Origin: Fictibacillus sp. b24 | GTDB taxonomy: Bacteria; Bacillota; Bacilli; Bacillales; Fictibacillaceae | Assembly: GCF_030348825.1 (NCBI RefSeq) | Contig: NZ_JAUCES010000005.1 | Span: 2,666,001 to 2,730,000, forward strand | DNA: 64,000 nucleotides | Direction of reading: 5' to 3' | Shown: positions 49,630-59,036 of the stretch, in pieces | Position numbering within the stretch: the stretch's first letter is position 1 | Layout of the letters: each line of letters begins with the position of its first letter | Position numbers and translations under genes: made by a program | The notes under the pieces: generated by a model | The model's database searches: none | What the model was told of the DNA's origin: nothing | Seen by the model: the letters and a program-made list of their open reading frames with translations, nothing else

Positions 49630-50739
49630 TTAAGTTGCCCATTTTGTCTTGTCACCATTATGATGTGGTTTTCCATACTTCACTAAAACGTGCCAAAGCA
49701 ATTTCAATTCCTGAAGGGCTTCACTATATGTTCCTAGGTCGCTCCAAGCGTCTGGATTCCGCTTCAAGTCCATAACGGCACTACCGACAACACTGGCATC
49801 AATCACATTATTTTTTGCGATCCGTTTTGCTAAAGAAGGCATAGTCGGACCTCTAAAATCAGGCGGTACTTCGTCTGCCGTTAGCTCGAATCCCATATGC
49901 CAATAGAGATTGATTGCATATTTAGAACAAAGTTGTTCCAATGTTTTCCCAACCCTCGTTTCCTTAAAAGATGGATCTGCAACAAGAACTTCAACATCTT
50001 CCTTTAAAGAAATGTCACCATGAACTTGAGCTTCAATATAATGATTAAGATTACGAATCACCTGTTGCTTTGATGGATCAAGTACTGCCTTATCTAGGTT
50101 GGATTGAAGATGATTGATTAGTTTTCCTGGTGTTAGATTCCTTTCACCAATGGCAAAATCCCTTGTGAAAATTTCAACCAACAAAGCGGACATAATCATA
50201 TCAAACTCAGTCAGCGTTCCCTTTTCAACAGGATCTTGATGAGAGTCCAAATACGTGAACGTTGAGCGTTTGGAGACTTGAGGAGAAAGCAGAAAATAAC
50301 ACGAACCAAAACGAGGAGCTGGACCGTCTGGATGTAGCATCAGATTCAAAGCGCCGTATTTCGGACGATGGCTATTGGTCGTCCCTTCCAATTGATACGC
50401 TCCTCCAAAAATTCTTTCTTCCCACGTATCACGCAATCCGCCAGGGTATGCTGAAACGCTTCCGTTCGAAAGCAGCGTTTCAAACTGACTTTTATAAACA
50501 CCGTCGAGCAGTAAAGCTTCAGCAACCATTTTCAAACTTGAGTTTGGCCGATCTGGATGAAAGTGGAGAGCGATTCTTGCATTCTTTTTTATTTTCAAAA
50601 CAGCGTCTTCATATAATTGGACTGGGATATTCGCCATCTTTAGAATGTGTTTGATTGACTCACATGCTTCATCTTTATGGTTTTTAGCATATTCCTCAAA
50701 GAACTGGATAGCTGCATTTTGCGAACGAGATAGTTTCAT
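49630..50739 (-). CDS. DUF3626 domain protein
   Basis: 369 residues. The family signature segments are visible: IALHFHPDRPNSSLKMVAEA, DTWEERIFGGAY and KYGALNLMLHPDGPAPRFGS. DUF3626 proteins are about 315-390 residues and have no assigned function; I do not assign one. No membrane or signal sequence. It is divergent from the membrane gene at 50867. A weak RBS (GGGG) precedes the ATG. Confidence 0.75.
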   Translation of the reverse strand: MKLSRSQNAAIQFFEEYAKNHKDEACESIKHILKMANIPVQLYEDAVLKIKKNARIALHFHPDRPNSSLKMVAEALLLDGVYKSQFETLLSNGSVSAYPGGLRDTWEERIFGGAYQLEGTTNSHRPKYGALNLMLHPDGPAPRFGSCYFLLSPQVSKRSTFTYLDSHQDPVEKGTLTEFDMIMSALLVEIFTRDFAIGERNLTPGKLINHLQSNLDKAVLDPSKQQVIRNLNHYIEAQVHGDISLKEDVEVLVADPSFKETRVGKTLEQLCSKYAINLYWHMGFELTADEVPPDFRGPTMPSLAKRIAKNNVIDASVVGSAVMDLKRNPDAWSDLGTYSEALQELKLLWHVLVKYGKPHHNGDKTKWAT

Positions 50740-50866
50740 AAATAACGGTTCCCCTTTAATGATTTATACAGCTATTCGTCACGTTTTTGTTATATCCTTT
50801 GATTTTTTTTAAAAGGAATAGGGCGAATTCTGGAACGAATATATTCAAGATAAGGAGTGATAAAAC

Positions 50867-51442
50867 ATGGAAAAGGCAAGAAAGCGAAGTATGACAAGAA
50901 CAAGAAGCTTTCGTACTCCAAAGACAATTACTCTTATAACGATGCTTTTTCTAATGATTGTTGCGATAGTTAGTTTATTTTTGTCGAATTCTATATATCA
51001 TGAGCACCTCGTATTATCTGAAGGCCTTTACTGGCTAGGAGGGTCGATCTTTTCACTTTTTATGTCCATCTTCCTAGTTCATTATAAGATGGAGAAAGTG
51101 ATTGAAAAGATTTTCGTTCCTTTACTGATTGCTGGTACGCTCATTTGTTCAATTGTTTTTGCCCATACCGCTGTTCAGCTTTTTAGAGATAAAACAGCTT
51201 ATGATCATGAGAAATTTCAAAGTGTTGAAGGTATACCCTCTAATATTACGTACGATGGTTCGAAAAACGGCAGAGATTATGTGGCAACCATTACAATACA
51301 GGGAACAACTCTTCATTTTGCTCAACAATCTATTCTAAGATCCAGTTTTATAGAGAAGTATAAAAATAAACCTCTAAAGCTAGCCTACCTGCCTAGAAGC
51401 AAGTATGCAGTAGCGATAGAGGTATTAAGTGAGCAACAATAG
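50867..51442 (+). CDS. Membrane protein, unknown function
   Basis: 191 residues. AAGGAG precedes the ATG. Hydrophobic helices at about 20-41, 55-73 and 83-105, then a soluble extracytoplasmic-looking tail from about 115. Basic N-terminus (RKRSMTRTRSFR). Not recognised. Ends 4 bases before the convergent modB gene. Confidence 0.72.
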   Translation: MEKARKRSMTRTRSFRTPKTITLITMLFLMIVAIVSLFLSNSIYHEHLVLSEGLYWLGGSIFSLFMSIFLVHYKMEKVIEKIFVPLLIAGTLICSIVFAHTAVQLFRDKTAYDHEKFQSVEGIPSNITYDGSKNGRDYVATITIQGTTLHFAQQSILRSSFIEKYKNKPLKLAYLPRSKYAVAIEVLSEQQ

Positions 51443-51446
51443 AGAA

Positions 51447-52103
51447 TCAAGCCCTTACTCGATTTACAGCAATTAACATTAAGAAAGAAATTCCAACAAC
51501 ACTCGCTACCCACATCCAGGCGAGATCCATGTTGCCAGAGTCGATCGCCATGTAGATTGCGGTAGATACCGTTTGCGTTTTTCCGGGTATATTCCCCGCA
51601 AACATGAGTGTTGCACCGAATTCTCCCAAAGCTCGGGCAAAACTTAATATGGCACCGGATACGATGGCCCTAAGTGCTAAAGGAATGGATATCCTCATAA
51701 AAACATGCCATTCATTCGCTCCATCTACACGTGCCGCATTCTCAATATCTCCGTCAATGGACTCGAAACCCGATTTTGCCGATTGATACATGAGAGGAAA
51801 TGCAACAACCGAAGACGCGATTACTGCGGCCCACCATGTAAACATGATTGGTTGGTGAAATAACCATTGTATGAGTTGCCCGCCTGGACCATTTCTCCCG
51901 AATAAAACAATCAGAAGAAAACCAACTACCGTAGGCGGCAGCACTAAAGGCAGTAAAAAGAACGTTTCAACAATAGATTTCCCTTTAAATTTTTTGTGAG
52001 CCATCATCCGTCCAAAAAATAAGCCTGCAGCGATTACGAGGATTGCCGCAACTAGTGCAATTCCTAACGACAGTTTGACTGGTGACCAAAAGTCGATAGC
52101 CAT
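51447..52103 (-). CDS. modB: Molybdate ABC transporter permease
   Basis: 218 residues with about five membrane helices and the ABC permease EAA loop (ENAARVDGANEWHVFMRISI then PLALRAI). Follows modA directly (adjacent bases). No modC ATPase gene follows; the operon ends here against a convergent gene. An ATPase encoded elsewhere or a missing partner must be assumed. Confidence 0.87.
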   Translation of the reverse strand: MAIDFWSPVKLSLGIALVAAILVIAAGLFFGRMMAHKKFKGKSIVETFFLLPLVLPPTVVGFLLIVLFGRNGPGGQLIQWLFHQPIMFTWWAAVIASSVVAFPLMYQSAKSGFESIDGDIENAARVDGANEWHVFMRISIPLALRAIVSGAILSFARALGEFGATLMFAGNIPGKTQTVSTAIYMAIDSGNMDLAWMWVASVVGISFLMLIAVNRVRA

Positions 52104-52898
52104 CTAATTTTCTACCCGCTTAAAACCATTGTCTTCAAAGACTTTGATCGACTCTTCTTTTTTCAGAAATTCATAAAACTCCTTGGCTTCTTTCTGATGT
52201 GAACTTTCTTTAGTTACGCCTACGGGGTAGACGATAGGTGAATGCGTTTGCTCGCTTGCGGTTGCTGCAATTTTCACTTTATCCGAGATCACGGCATCTG
52301 TTTTATAAACAATTCCAGCGTCTACGTTTCCCGTTTCTACATAGGTTAATACTTGACGCACATCTTTGGCATAGACCATTTTCTTTTCGATCTCGTTCCA
52401 TAGATTTAAGCTTTCAAGCGTTTCTTTCGCATACGTTCCAGCTGGCACAGACACTGGCGTTCCGATTGATATTCGGTCGGCTTTCGGTAAATCCCCAAAC
52501 CCATTTATTTTTGAGTTGGTTGAAACGATTAGCACCAATTCGTTACGCAAAAGATCTGTTCCTGAGTTTCCCTCGATGAATCCCTCTTTTACAAGTTCAT
52601 CATATTTATCTTCTGCTGCTGAGAAGAACAGATCAACAGGTGCACCTTGTGCGATCTGCTGCTGCAGTGCTCCTGATGCTCCAAAGTTATATGTAATCTT
52701 TACATTCGGATGTTCTTTTTCATAGACGGCTGCGATTTCATTTAACACATACTGCAAACTAGCTGCAGCTGATATGGTAAGTTCAACTCTGTCTTGTGTT
52801 TTTTGTTTGTTCGATTGATCTTGCCCCTGTCCTCCGCATGCCGTTAAAAGTACGATGAGCATCGTTAGGCAAATCATCATATGATACCTTCTTCTCAC
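52104..52898 (-). CDS. modA: Molybdate-binding lipoprotein
   Basis: 264 residues from a GTG at 52898, chosen for AAGGAAG upstream. Lipobox LLTACG (Cys near residue 21). Class II substrate-binding fold with ISAAASLQYVLNEIAA, NFGASGALQQQIAQGAPVDL and DAGIVYKTDA, the oxyanion-binding motifs of ModA. Delivers molybdate (or tungstate) to ModB. Operon modA-modB. Confidence 0.88.
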   Translation of the reverse strand: MRRRYHMMICLTMLIVLLTACGGQGQDQSNKQKTQDRVELTISAAASLQYVLNEIAAVYEKEHPNVKITYNFGASGALQQQIAQGAPVDLFFSAAEDKYDELVKEGFIEGNSGTDLLRNELVLIVSTNSKINGFGDLPKADRISIGTPVSVPAGTYAKETLESLNLWNEIEKKMVYAKDVRQVLTYVETGNVDAGIVYKTDAVISDKVKIAATASEQTHSPIVYPVGVTKESSHQKEAKEFYEFLKKEESIKVFEDNGFKRVEN

Positions 52899-53007
52899 TT
52901 CATTTCTTCCTTCCACAGCAATGTCTGATTACATTTGATTATAGCAAAGCATTAGCGGAAACTCTTCTATTGTACTTGCTTTCGTTTGCGTAAATTAAAT
53001 TTCAAAT

Positions 53008-53053
53008 AAAAGAAGCCGCCATGAAGGACGATTCCCCTTCGTGACAGCTTCTT
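53008..53053 (-). terminator. Intrinsic terminator of metQ
   Basis: GAAGC...GAAGG pairs with CCTTC...GCTTC; on the minus strand TTCTTTTATTT follows. Confidence 0.7.
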
Positions 53054-53059
53054 CTTCTC

Positions 53060-53884
53060 TTATTCTGTAACGGCAAGTACAGACCCTTTATACTCTTTGT
53101 CGATAAAGTCTGTGATCTCTTTAGAGTGAAGCACTTCAAGCAAAGCTTTGATCGCTTTTTTATCTTTGTCTCCTTCACGAACCGTGATGATGTTCGCAAA
53201 TGGTGATTCAGACCCTTCTAGTGCGATAGAATCTTTTTTTGGATTCAGATCAGCATCAATCGCAAAGTTTGTGTTGATCACAATCGCATCGCCTTCATCG
53301 TGTTCATATGCCTTCGTTAAAAGGCCTGGGTCAATGTCTGCCACAAATTCTAAGTTCTTCGGATTTTCTACAATATCGCTTAGCTGCGCTTCATAGCCTT
53401 TTCCTTCTTTAAGCTTGATTAGTCCTTCTGCTTCAAAAATGGAAAGAATTCGACCGTGCTCAGCTACTGAGTTACTTAAGATAATTTTCGCGCCATTCGG
53501 AAGATCCTTCAATGACTTATGTCTTTTCGAATATACTCCCATCGGCTCGAGGTGAACAGCACCTGCGTTTTCAAACTTGTACTTTGGATTGTCTTTCACC
53601 TGCTGTGTTAAATATGGAATGTGCTGAAAGTAGTTCGCATCGATTTCTTTTTCATAAAGTGATTTGTTCGGCAGAATGTAATCTTGGAATTTTACGATTT
53701 CTAGGTCAATTCCTTTTTCTTTTAAAAGCGGTTTTGCTTCTTCTAAGATTTCAGCATGCGGTACGTTCGATGCCCCAACGACGAGCTTTTCGGTTTTCTC
53801 CCCGCCATTTGCTGCTGATGATCCACAAGCTGTTAACACAAACACTGCCAAACTTGCGAGTAAAACTTGAATGATTCTTTTCAT
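53060..53884 (-). CDS. metQ: Methionine ABC transporter substrate-binding lipoprotein
   Basis: 274 residues. Lipobox VLTACG (Cys about 20). NlpA/MetQ fold: KLVVGASNVPHAEILEEAKP, IDANYFQHIPYLTQ and GKGYEAQLSDIVENPKNLEF. Binds methionine (or derivatives) for an MetNI transporter. No metN or metI lies beside it, so the ATPase and permease must be elsewhere. Controlled by the SAM riboswitch upstream. Confidence 0.9.
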   Translation of the reverse strand: MKRIIQVLLASLAVFVLTACGSSAANGGEKTEKLVVGASNVPHAEILEEAKPLLKEKGIDLEIVKFQDYILPNKSLYEKEIDANYFQHIPYLTQQVKDNPKYKFENAGAVHLEPMGVYSKRHKSLKDLPNGAKIILSNSVAEHGRILSIFEAEGLIKLKEGKGYEAQLSDIVENPKNLEFVADIDPGLLTKAYEHDEGDAIVINTNFAIDADLNPKKDSIALEGSESPFANIITVREGDKDKKAIKALLEVLHSKEITDFIDKEYKGSVLAVTE

Positions 53885-53952
53885 GATCTAATCCCCTATC
53901 CTCTAGTTCTCTATATTTTTATTTGATAAAAACTCTTCAAGAGGCAGCATGC

Positions 53953-53990
53953 AAAAAGCCTTCTGAGCTCATAAAAGAGACAGAAGGCTT
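53953..53990 (-). terminator. S-box controlled terminator
   Basis: AAGCCTTCTG pairs perfectly with CAGAAGGCTT; on the minus strand TTTTTGC follows. Expression platform of the SAM riboswitch. Confidence 0.85.
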
Positions 53991-54010
53991 CTCGAAAAAA
54001 GATCCGATTT

Positions 54011-54131
54011 CCTCTCATCTCTCAGCGTGACCGCTGTTAGATTTAGCACCGTTTTCATACTGACTATTCAGTACGAATGGTTGCCGGGTTTCATAGGGCT
54101 AATTCCCTCCACCTGCTCTTAATAAGAGTGT
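54011..54131 (-). promoter_or_regulatory. SAM (S-box) riboswitch
   Basis: On the minus strand the S-box core is clear: AAGAGCAGGTGGAGGGA, GCCCTATGAAACCCGGCAACC, GGTGCTAAATC and AGCGGTCACGCTGAGAGATG. SAM binding favours the terminator at 53953 and turns metQ off when methionine is plentiful. Confidence 0.94.
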
Positions 54132-54151
54132 TCATATCAAATTACTTTGTA

Positions 54152-54179
54152 TTATTACAGGAAATCCATGTAATGTCAA
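54152..54179 (-). promoter_or_regulatory. Promoter of the metQ S-box transcript
   Basis: Consensus TTGACA (54174-54179) and TAATAA (54152-54157) with 16-bp spacing on the minus strand, 21 bases upstream of the aptamer. Confidence 0.75.
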
Positions 54180-54362
54180 ACACTTTTTTCGAATTATTCT
54201 GAACTCCTTGTGTTTCTTAATTCTGGCGTTGCAGCAATGGCAATTCACTCACCTTTTCTCTTAAGGGAGATAAAACCGACAACCTCGCACACAAAGAATA
54301 TTATTAAATCCAGAGGAAATGCTAGGAAAATAACTTACTTCAAAAACGAGTGGGTGCCGCAC

Positions 54363-55871
54363 GTGAACTTTTTTAAGAAAAAGAAAAAACAGCCAGAACA
54401 AAAACAGACCAATAATCAAGATTCTTTAACTTTTCAAGAGTTGATGCAAAAATTAAGTGCTTCTGCCGACTTTTCAACCGTTAAACAATCATCTGCGAGC
54501 ACATTTTATATCTCATATTATAAAACTCTCGTAAACCCAGAATTTGTTCACCGAGATTTATTACCTTATATCACAGATCTTCCCCTTAAAAATCTAGATG
54601 ATGTACAGAAACACTTGCCTTTAGATGGCATAGTAAAAACGAATGATGTTCGTGATATCGCAAACAAGGTAACAGAAGGCTTTATTCTTTTACAGATGAA
54701 TAAAGAGGATACAGAGTGTCTGTTGATACCCAGTCTTTCAACAGAAAATAGGCAAATTTCGATTCCAGAAACCGAGTTCAGCGTAGTTGGTCCTAAAGAA
54801 GCATTCGTAGAATCACTCGATACGAACTTGAATCTCATACGAAAAAGACTGCCGATTCCAGAGTTTATAGTTAAAGAGGTGCGCGTTGGTAAACTCACGA
54901 AAACAAGAGTTGCCATTATCTACATAGATGGAATCGCTGATCGTGAAAATGTAAATACGGCAATCCAACGAGTCAATGATATTGAATATGATCATGTAGT
55001 AGACAGCTCTTTTATCAACCAAATGATTTCAGACAATGGAAACTCACCTTTTCCACAGCTGATTGACACAGAACGTCCTGATCGTGTGGCGAGTGTACTG
55101 GCGGAAGGAAAAGTCGCAATAATGGCGGACGGTTCACCACATGCACTGACAGGACCAACAACAATCGTTGAGTTTTTCTCAGCCTTTGAAGACTACTTCC
55201 TAAACTGGGTATTAGCTTCCGCTTTTCGTTTGATCCGTTTGATGGCAGTCATGTTTTCCGTATTATCCACACCGCTTTATGTCGCGGTTTTAACGTTTCA
55301 TTATGAGATGATTCCTGAAAATTTGTTGGCGACACTTGTGGCGTCACGAAATGATATACCTTTTCCGCCTATCCTTGAGGCAATGGTATTAGAACTTTCA
55401 ATCGAACTGCTGCGCGAGGCAGGAGCGAGACTGCCAACTAAAGTCGGTCAGACGATCGGGATCGTAGGCGGTATCGTTATCGGAACTGCTGCTGTTCAAG
55501 CTGGACTCACGAGTAATGTTCTCTTGATCATTGTCGCGTTAGCCGCCCTCGCATCTTTTACAACACCTGTTTATCAGATGAGTAACACGATCCGTCTGCT
55601 GCGCTTTCCCTTTTTATTGTTTGCTCAATTTTTAGGTGTACTTGGTGTAACAATTTGCTTTGCTTTTATCTTGGCTCATCTGTTGAAATTAACTTCACTT
55701 GGCAGGCCTTATATAGCGCCACTTTATCCGCTGCGTACGAACGATTTGAAAGATGCGCTCATTCGTATGCCGTTCAGTTCACAATTCAACCGTCCAGACT
55801 CATTAAGACCTAGCGATAAAAAAAGGATGAATAAGAAGCGCGCAAATGAAAAGCATGATATAGAGGACTAA
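54363..55871 (+). CDS. gerA: Spore germination receptor subunit A
   Basis: 502 residues from the GTG at 54363, in the position where GerA proteins begin (then NFFKKKKKQ); the frame from 54210 has no RBS. N-terminal soluble region to about 240, then about five membrane helices and a basic tail. Motifs SVLAEGKVAIMADGSPHAL and PFPPILEAMVLELSIELLRE are GerA hallmarks. Receptor for a germinant in the spore inner membrane. First gene of gerA-B-C; a forespore sigma-G promoter is expected upstream but I could not place one. Confidence 0.9.
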   Translation: MNFFKKKKKQPEQKQTNNQDSLTFQELMQKLSASADFSTVKQSSASTFYISYYKTLVNPEFVHRDLLPYITDLPLKNLDDVQKHLPLDGIVKTNDVRDIANKVTEGFILLQMNKEDTECLLIPSLSTENRQISIPETEFSVVGPKEAFVESLDTNLNLIRKRLPIPEFIVKEVRVGKLTKTRVAIIYIDGIADRENVNTAIQRVNDIEYDHVVDSSFINQMISDNGNSPFPQLIDTERPDRVASVLAEGKVAIMADGSPHALTGPTTIVEFFSAFEDYFLNWVLASAFRLIRLMAVMFSVLSTPLYVAVLTFHYEMIPENLLATLVASRNDIPFPPILEAMVLELSIELLREAGARLPTKVGQTIGIVGGIVIGTAAVQAGLTSNVLLIIVALAALASFTTPVYQMSNTIRLLRFPFLLFAQFLGVLGVTICFAFILAHLLKLTSLGRPYIAPLYPLRTNDLKDALIRMPFSSQFNRPDSLRPSDKKRMNKKRANEKHDIED

Positions 55872-55886
55872 AAAAGAGGGGTATGT

Positions 55887-56981
55887 ATGTCTCAGATTAG
55901 TGAAAACAAACAGATATCACCCTATATGGTGTTTTACTTGGTCACTACGATGCAGGTTGGTGTCGGTATCCTTGGCTTCGAGCGTTACATTGCAAAATCT
56001 GCAGGTCATGACGCCTGGATCGCAGTTGTGCTTGGAGGCTTATCATTCAACATCATCATTTGGATGATTTATCGCATTCTTTTAAAAGAGAATACTGATA
56101 TTATTGGGGTTCATCGTAATTTGTTCGGAAGATGGGTTGGGGGTCTGCTAAGTTTTCTATTGCTGCTGTATTTCATCTCAACAGTTATAACCATTCTAAG
56201 AACTTATATCGAAGTGATTCAAATCTGGATGTTCCCAGAGCTCGGGACGGAGGTAATCTCCATCCTCTTTTTGGTGCTTGCCTATTCATTTGTAGTCGGG
56301 GGTATACGAGTTGTTGCTGGACTTTCGGTGTTAGGATTTTTCATAACACTGCCTCTATTTTTATTAAAATATTACGCTCTTAAAGATGCTCATTATACAA
56401 ATCTTTTGCCTATTTTTGATCATTCGATCACTGAGATCTTAGCGGCAACGAAAGGCGTTACTCTTAATTACTTAGGATTTGAAATGATCTTACTGTACCT
56501 GCCGTTTCTGAAACAACCAGAAAAGTCTCAAAAATGGGCACACTTTGGCAATCTTTTTACGGTGTTCACCTATTTTATCACCATATTCGTTTCGTTTGTT
56601 TATTACAACCAAGAGCAGCTGCAGCATACAATCTGGGCAACACTCACTCTTTGGAAAATCGTGGACCTTCCCTTTGCACAGCGTTTTGAATATGCAGGAA
56701 TCGCACTCTGGCTTTTCGTTATCTTGCCCAACATATGTATCGGGTTGTGGTCTGTCAGCCGCGGACTACAGCGATTATATAAAATCAAACAAAAAAGTGC
56801 GTTACGAGCATTACTTTTAGTCGTCTTTATTTCATGTATCCTTGTCATCGATCGGCAGCAGGTTGACATTCTGAACAGCAGTGTTTCTAATATTGGCTTT
56901 TACATTCTGTACTTCTACATTCCGTTCCTTTTTGTGATCCAGCTTATTTTGACAAAAGCGAGGAAAACAAAACATGGTTAA
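55887..56981 (+). CDS. gerB: Spore germination receptor subunit B (permease-like)
   Basis: 364 residues. AAGAGGGG precedes the ATG. About ten membrane helices of the APC-superfamily GerB/YndE type; the N-terminus ISPYMVFYLVTTMQVGVGIL is typical. Likely the germinant-sensing or channel subunit. Lies 15 bases after gerA and overlaps gerC by 8 bases. Confidence 0.9.
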   Translation: MSQISENKQISPYMVFYLVTTMQVGVGILGFERYIAKSAGHDAWIAVVLGGLSFNIIIWMIYRILLKENTDIIGVHRNLFGRWVGGLLSFLLLLYFISTVITILRTYIEVIQIWMFPELGTEVISILFLVLAYSFVVGGIRVVAGLSVLGFFITLPLFLLKYYALKDAHYTNLLPIFDHSITEILAATKGVTLNYLGFEMILLYLPFLKQPEKSQKWAHFGNLFTVFTYFITIFVSFVYYNQEQLQHTIWATLTLWKIVDLPFAQRFEYAGIALWLFVILPNICIGLWSVSRGLQRLYKIKQKSALRALLLVVFISCILVIDRQQVDILNSSVSNIGFYILYFYIPFLFVIQLILTKARKTKHG

Positions 56982-58053
56982 AAAATATCTTGTCATTATC
57001 TTTTCAATAGTTTTACTCACAGGTTGTTTTCCGAGTAAACGAATTCTAGAAGACATCCAGCTCGTATCAGCGGTCGGCTATGATTATCACTCTAAAAACA
57101 AAGTTAAATTAAACGCGATGGTCGCCATTCCTCAAAGTGGAGAAGATGTACCGCCGATTTCTCAAGTGTTTACTACAATAACACATACGAGTAAAATGGC
57201 GAGAGCTCTCGAACAAGCCGAATCGCCAAAGCCTTTTCAAGTCGGCCGTTTAGAAGTTGCATTGTATGATAATCGTTTAGCGGAAAAAGGAATCTATAAT
57301 TTGGTAGATACCCTTCAACGTGATCCTGCTTTAGGACGTGATCTATACTTGGCTGTCGTTCAGGGAAGTACGAAACCGCTGTTGGATCAGAAGTACCCAC
57401 TAAGTGAAACACCTTCCAAATACCTGTTCCAGCTTTTACAGCAAAATATGCTTTCTAATATCCCAGATTCCAATCTTCACCGTTTCTTGTACACCTTTTA
57501 CGGAAAAGGAATGGATCCTAACTTGCCGTTATTAGAAAAACAAGGCGATCGTATCAGGTTGAAAGGAACCGCGATCTTAAAAGATGATAAGATGGTTGGT
57601 CAACTTAACCTTGAAGATTCCTTTATGCTTAAGCTGATGATGGAATCGTTTGAAAAAGGGATTTATGAAGTGAAATTTACCAAAGATCGTTTCTTCACTA
57701 TTCAAAACATCTCGTCAAAAGCAGAGTACCATTTTAAAAATGTTAGAAATTCTCCTGCAATCGACATCGTGGTTAAAATTAAAGGGCGTATAAGTGAAGC
57801 ACCGAAAATCCCTGTCAGTAAACCACCTCTTGTCGAACAGCTTGAACGGGCAACTGAAAAAGAAATGAGTGAGAAAATTAACAAAATGGTTGATAAGCTC
57901 CAAAAGTGGAACGTAGATCCCATCGGCTTAGGCGATCTGGCGCGGAGCCGAAGGAGAGGATTTAATTTTGAGCAGTGGGAAAAACAATATCCCGATATCC
58001 CAATCAACGTAAAAGTAAAAGTGGAAATCGTTCAGGCTGGGATTACGGAGTAG
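56974..58053 (+). CDS. gerC: Spore germination lipoprotein subunit C
   Basis: 359 residues. Lipobox LLTGCF (Cys about 18). Ger(x)C fold: RILEDIQLVSAVGYDYHSKN, KPFQVGRLEVALYDNRLAEK and the C-terminal IDIVVKIKGRISEAP segment. Outer-face lipoprotein of the A-B-C receptor. Overlaps gerB by 8 bases. Completes the operon. Confidence 0.9.
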   Translation: MVKKYLVIIFSIVLLTGCFPSKRILEDIQLVSAVGYDYHSKNKVKLNAMVAIPQSGEDVPPISQVFTTITHTSKMARALEQAESPKPFQVGRLEVALYDNRLAEKGIYNLVDTLQRDPALGRDLYLAVVQGSTKPLLDQKYPLSETPSKYLFQLLQQNMLSNIPDSNLHRFLYTFYGKGMDPNLPLLEKQGDRIRLKGTAILKDDKMVGQLNLEDSFMLKLMMESFEKGIYEVKFTKDRFFTIQNISSKAEYHFKNVRNSPAIDIVVKIKGRISEAPKIPVSKPPLVEQLERATEKEMSEKINKMVDKLQKWNVDPIGLGDLARSRRRGFNFEQWEKQYPDIPINVKVKVEIVQAGITE

Positions 58054-58135
58054 AATGTTGACTGAGATTGTATGATGATTTATACCGCTTCGTCCTCGTT
58101 ATTTAGGACGATGGCAATTGTTGATTCGTGTCGAA

Positions 58136-58232
58136 AAACGGATAAATTATTTTATACACGGATATATTGAGGCTATCCGCGGAATTATTTATTCTATACC
58201 CGGAATTATTTCTATTTACCTTGGAAATAAGT
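58136..58232 (-). repeat. 21-bp phased array, inverted ATTCCGCGAG-type (array 5)
   Basis: GGA positions 58140, 58160, 58181, 58202 and 58223, with steps 20, 21, 21 and 21 bp. Units such as ATCCGCGGAATTATT and ACCCGGAATTATT read as AATTCCGCGG on the minus strand. It lies between gerC and the convergent tubby-like gene. Confidence 0.8.
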
Positions 58233-58317
58233 TGAGGGAGAGCAAGTGTAAATATATGTGTTCGTTTAAAACGAACATTTCCTCAAAGTGTTTTTTTCGA
58301 GCGTACAATAATGGACT

Positions 58318-58373
58318 AAAAAAGAAGCAATCACTCTAAAATGCGCATCATCAGAGTGAAAGCTTCTTTTTTA
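58318..58373. terminator. Bidirectional intrinsic terminator
   Basis: AAAAAAGAAGC...CACTCT pairs with AGAGTG...GCTTCTTTTTT. It ends the ger operon and the converging minus-strand gene. Confidence 0.82.
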
Positions 58374-58397
58374 CATCAATTTATAATAAAGCGGAGG

Positions 58398-58910
58398 TTA
58401 AGCCCCTCCATTCACGCCGCCTGCACTAGATTGTTTGCGTTTTTCAATCGCGTTAACGCCCATAACAACGGCGATCAGTTCTTCTGTTCGCAATACATCC
58501 GAATGATTCATTAATTCATATGCTGCTGATTGAAAGAAGCCGCTTACTTTTTTGAAGGTCGCCACTTCCGCCTTATTGTCATCAAGGATGGTGTATTCTT
58601 TTGAAAAGGCAGGGGACTCAATTTCGTACGTATGGTCATTGGTTGAGTATCGATAACGCTTTGAAAAAAATGCAAATGAAGACTTCACCTCACCCAATTC
58701 CGTCCCATCAGCCTGGGTGATGATCCATCTGCTCGAAAAAAACGGAAAGGCACCTTCAACAACGACCTCTCCTTTTTCATTCTCCACATTCACACTTGAA
58801 GAGAATGCACTTTTCAAATCAAGTTCACCTAGCTTTTCTTGGGAACCATTATAAATATCTGTTCTTCCTGAAGAGAAAAAGGAATCATTGAAATACACAC
58901 ACTTCTCCAT
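58398..58910 (-). CDS. Tubby/LURP-one-like protein
   Basis: 170 residues. AAGGGGGG precedes the ATG. The repeated strand pattern (FFSSRWIITQADGTELGEVK, FFSKRYRYSTNDHTYEI) resembles the LURP-one/YxjI-type beta-barrel fold seen in small Bacillus proteins. No membrane segment; function unknown. Divergent transcription starts near the truncated repeat at 58978. Confidence 0.7.
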   Translation of the reverse strand: MEKCVYFNDSFFSSGRTDIYNGSQEKLGELDLKSAFSSSVNVENEKGEVVVEGAFPFFSSRWIITQADGTELGEVKSSFAFFSKRYRYSTNDHTYEIESPAFSKEYTILDDNKAEVATFKKVSGFFQSAAYELMNHSDVLRTEELIAVVMGVNAIEKRKQSSAGGVNGGA

Positions 58911-58977
58911 ACGTAACCCCCCTTGTTAACATATATGAACAACGTCATTATTTTATTTAGGCTGATTTGGAAAAAAA

Positions 58978-59018
58978 TTTGTTGCTTTTGGAAGTGGTTG
59001 ATTTCCGTTACAGGATGC
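58978..59018 (-). repeat. Truncated end of the interspersed hairpin repeat
   Basis: 32 bases (58978-59009) are identical to the inverted right end of the element at 22042-22073. After a few more partly matching bases (CAG.TGCTCG) the match stops at a T run. Only this end is present. Confidence 0.82.
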
Positions 59019-59036
59019 TCGTTTTTTTTGTAAAAG

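Noticed and set aside
58118-58339. Plus-strand frame across array 5
   Set aside because: It encodes the repeat by chance; no RBS.
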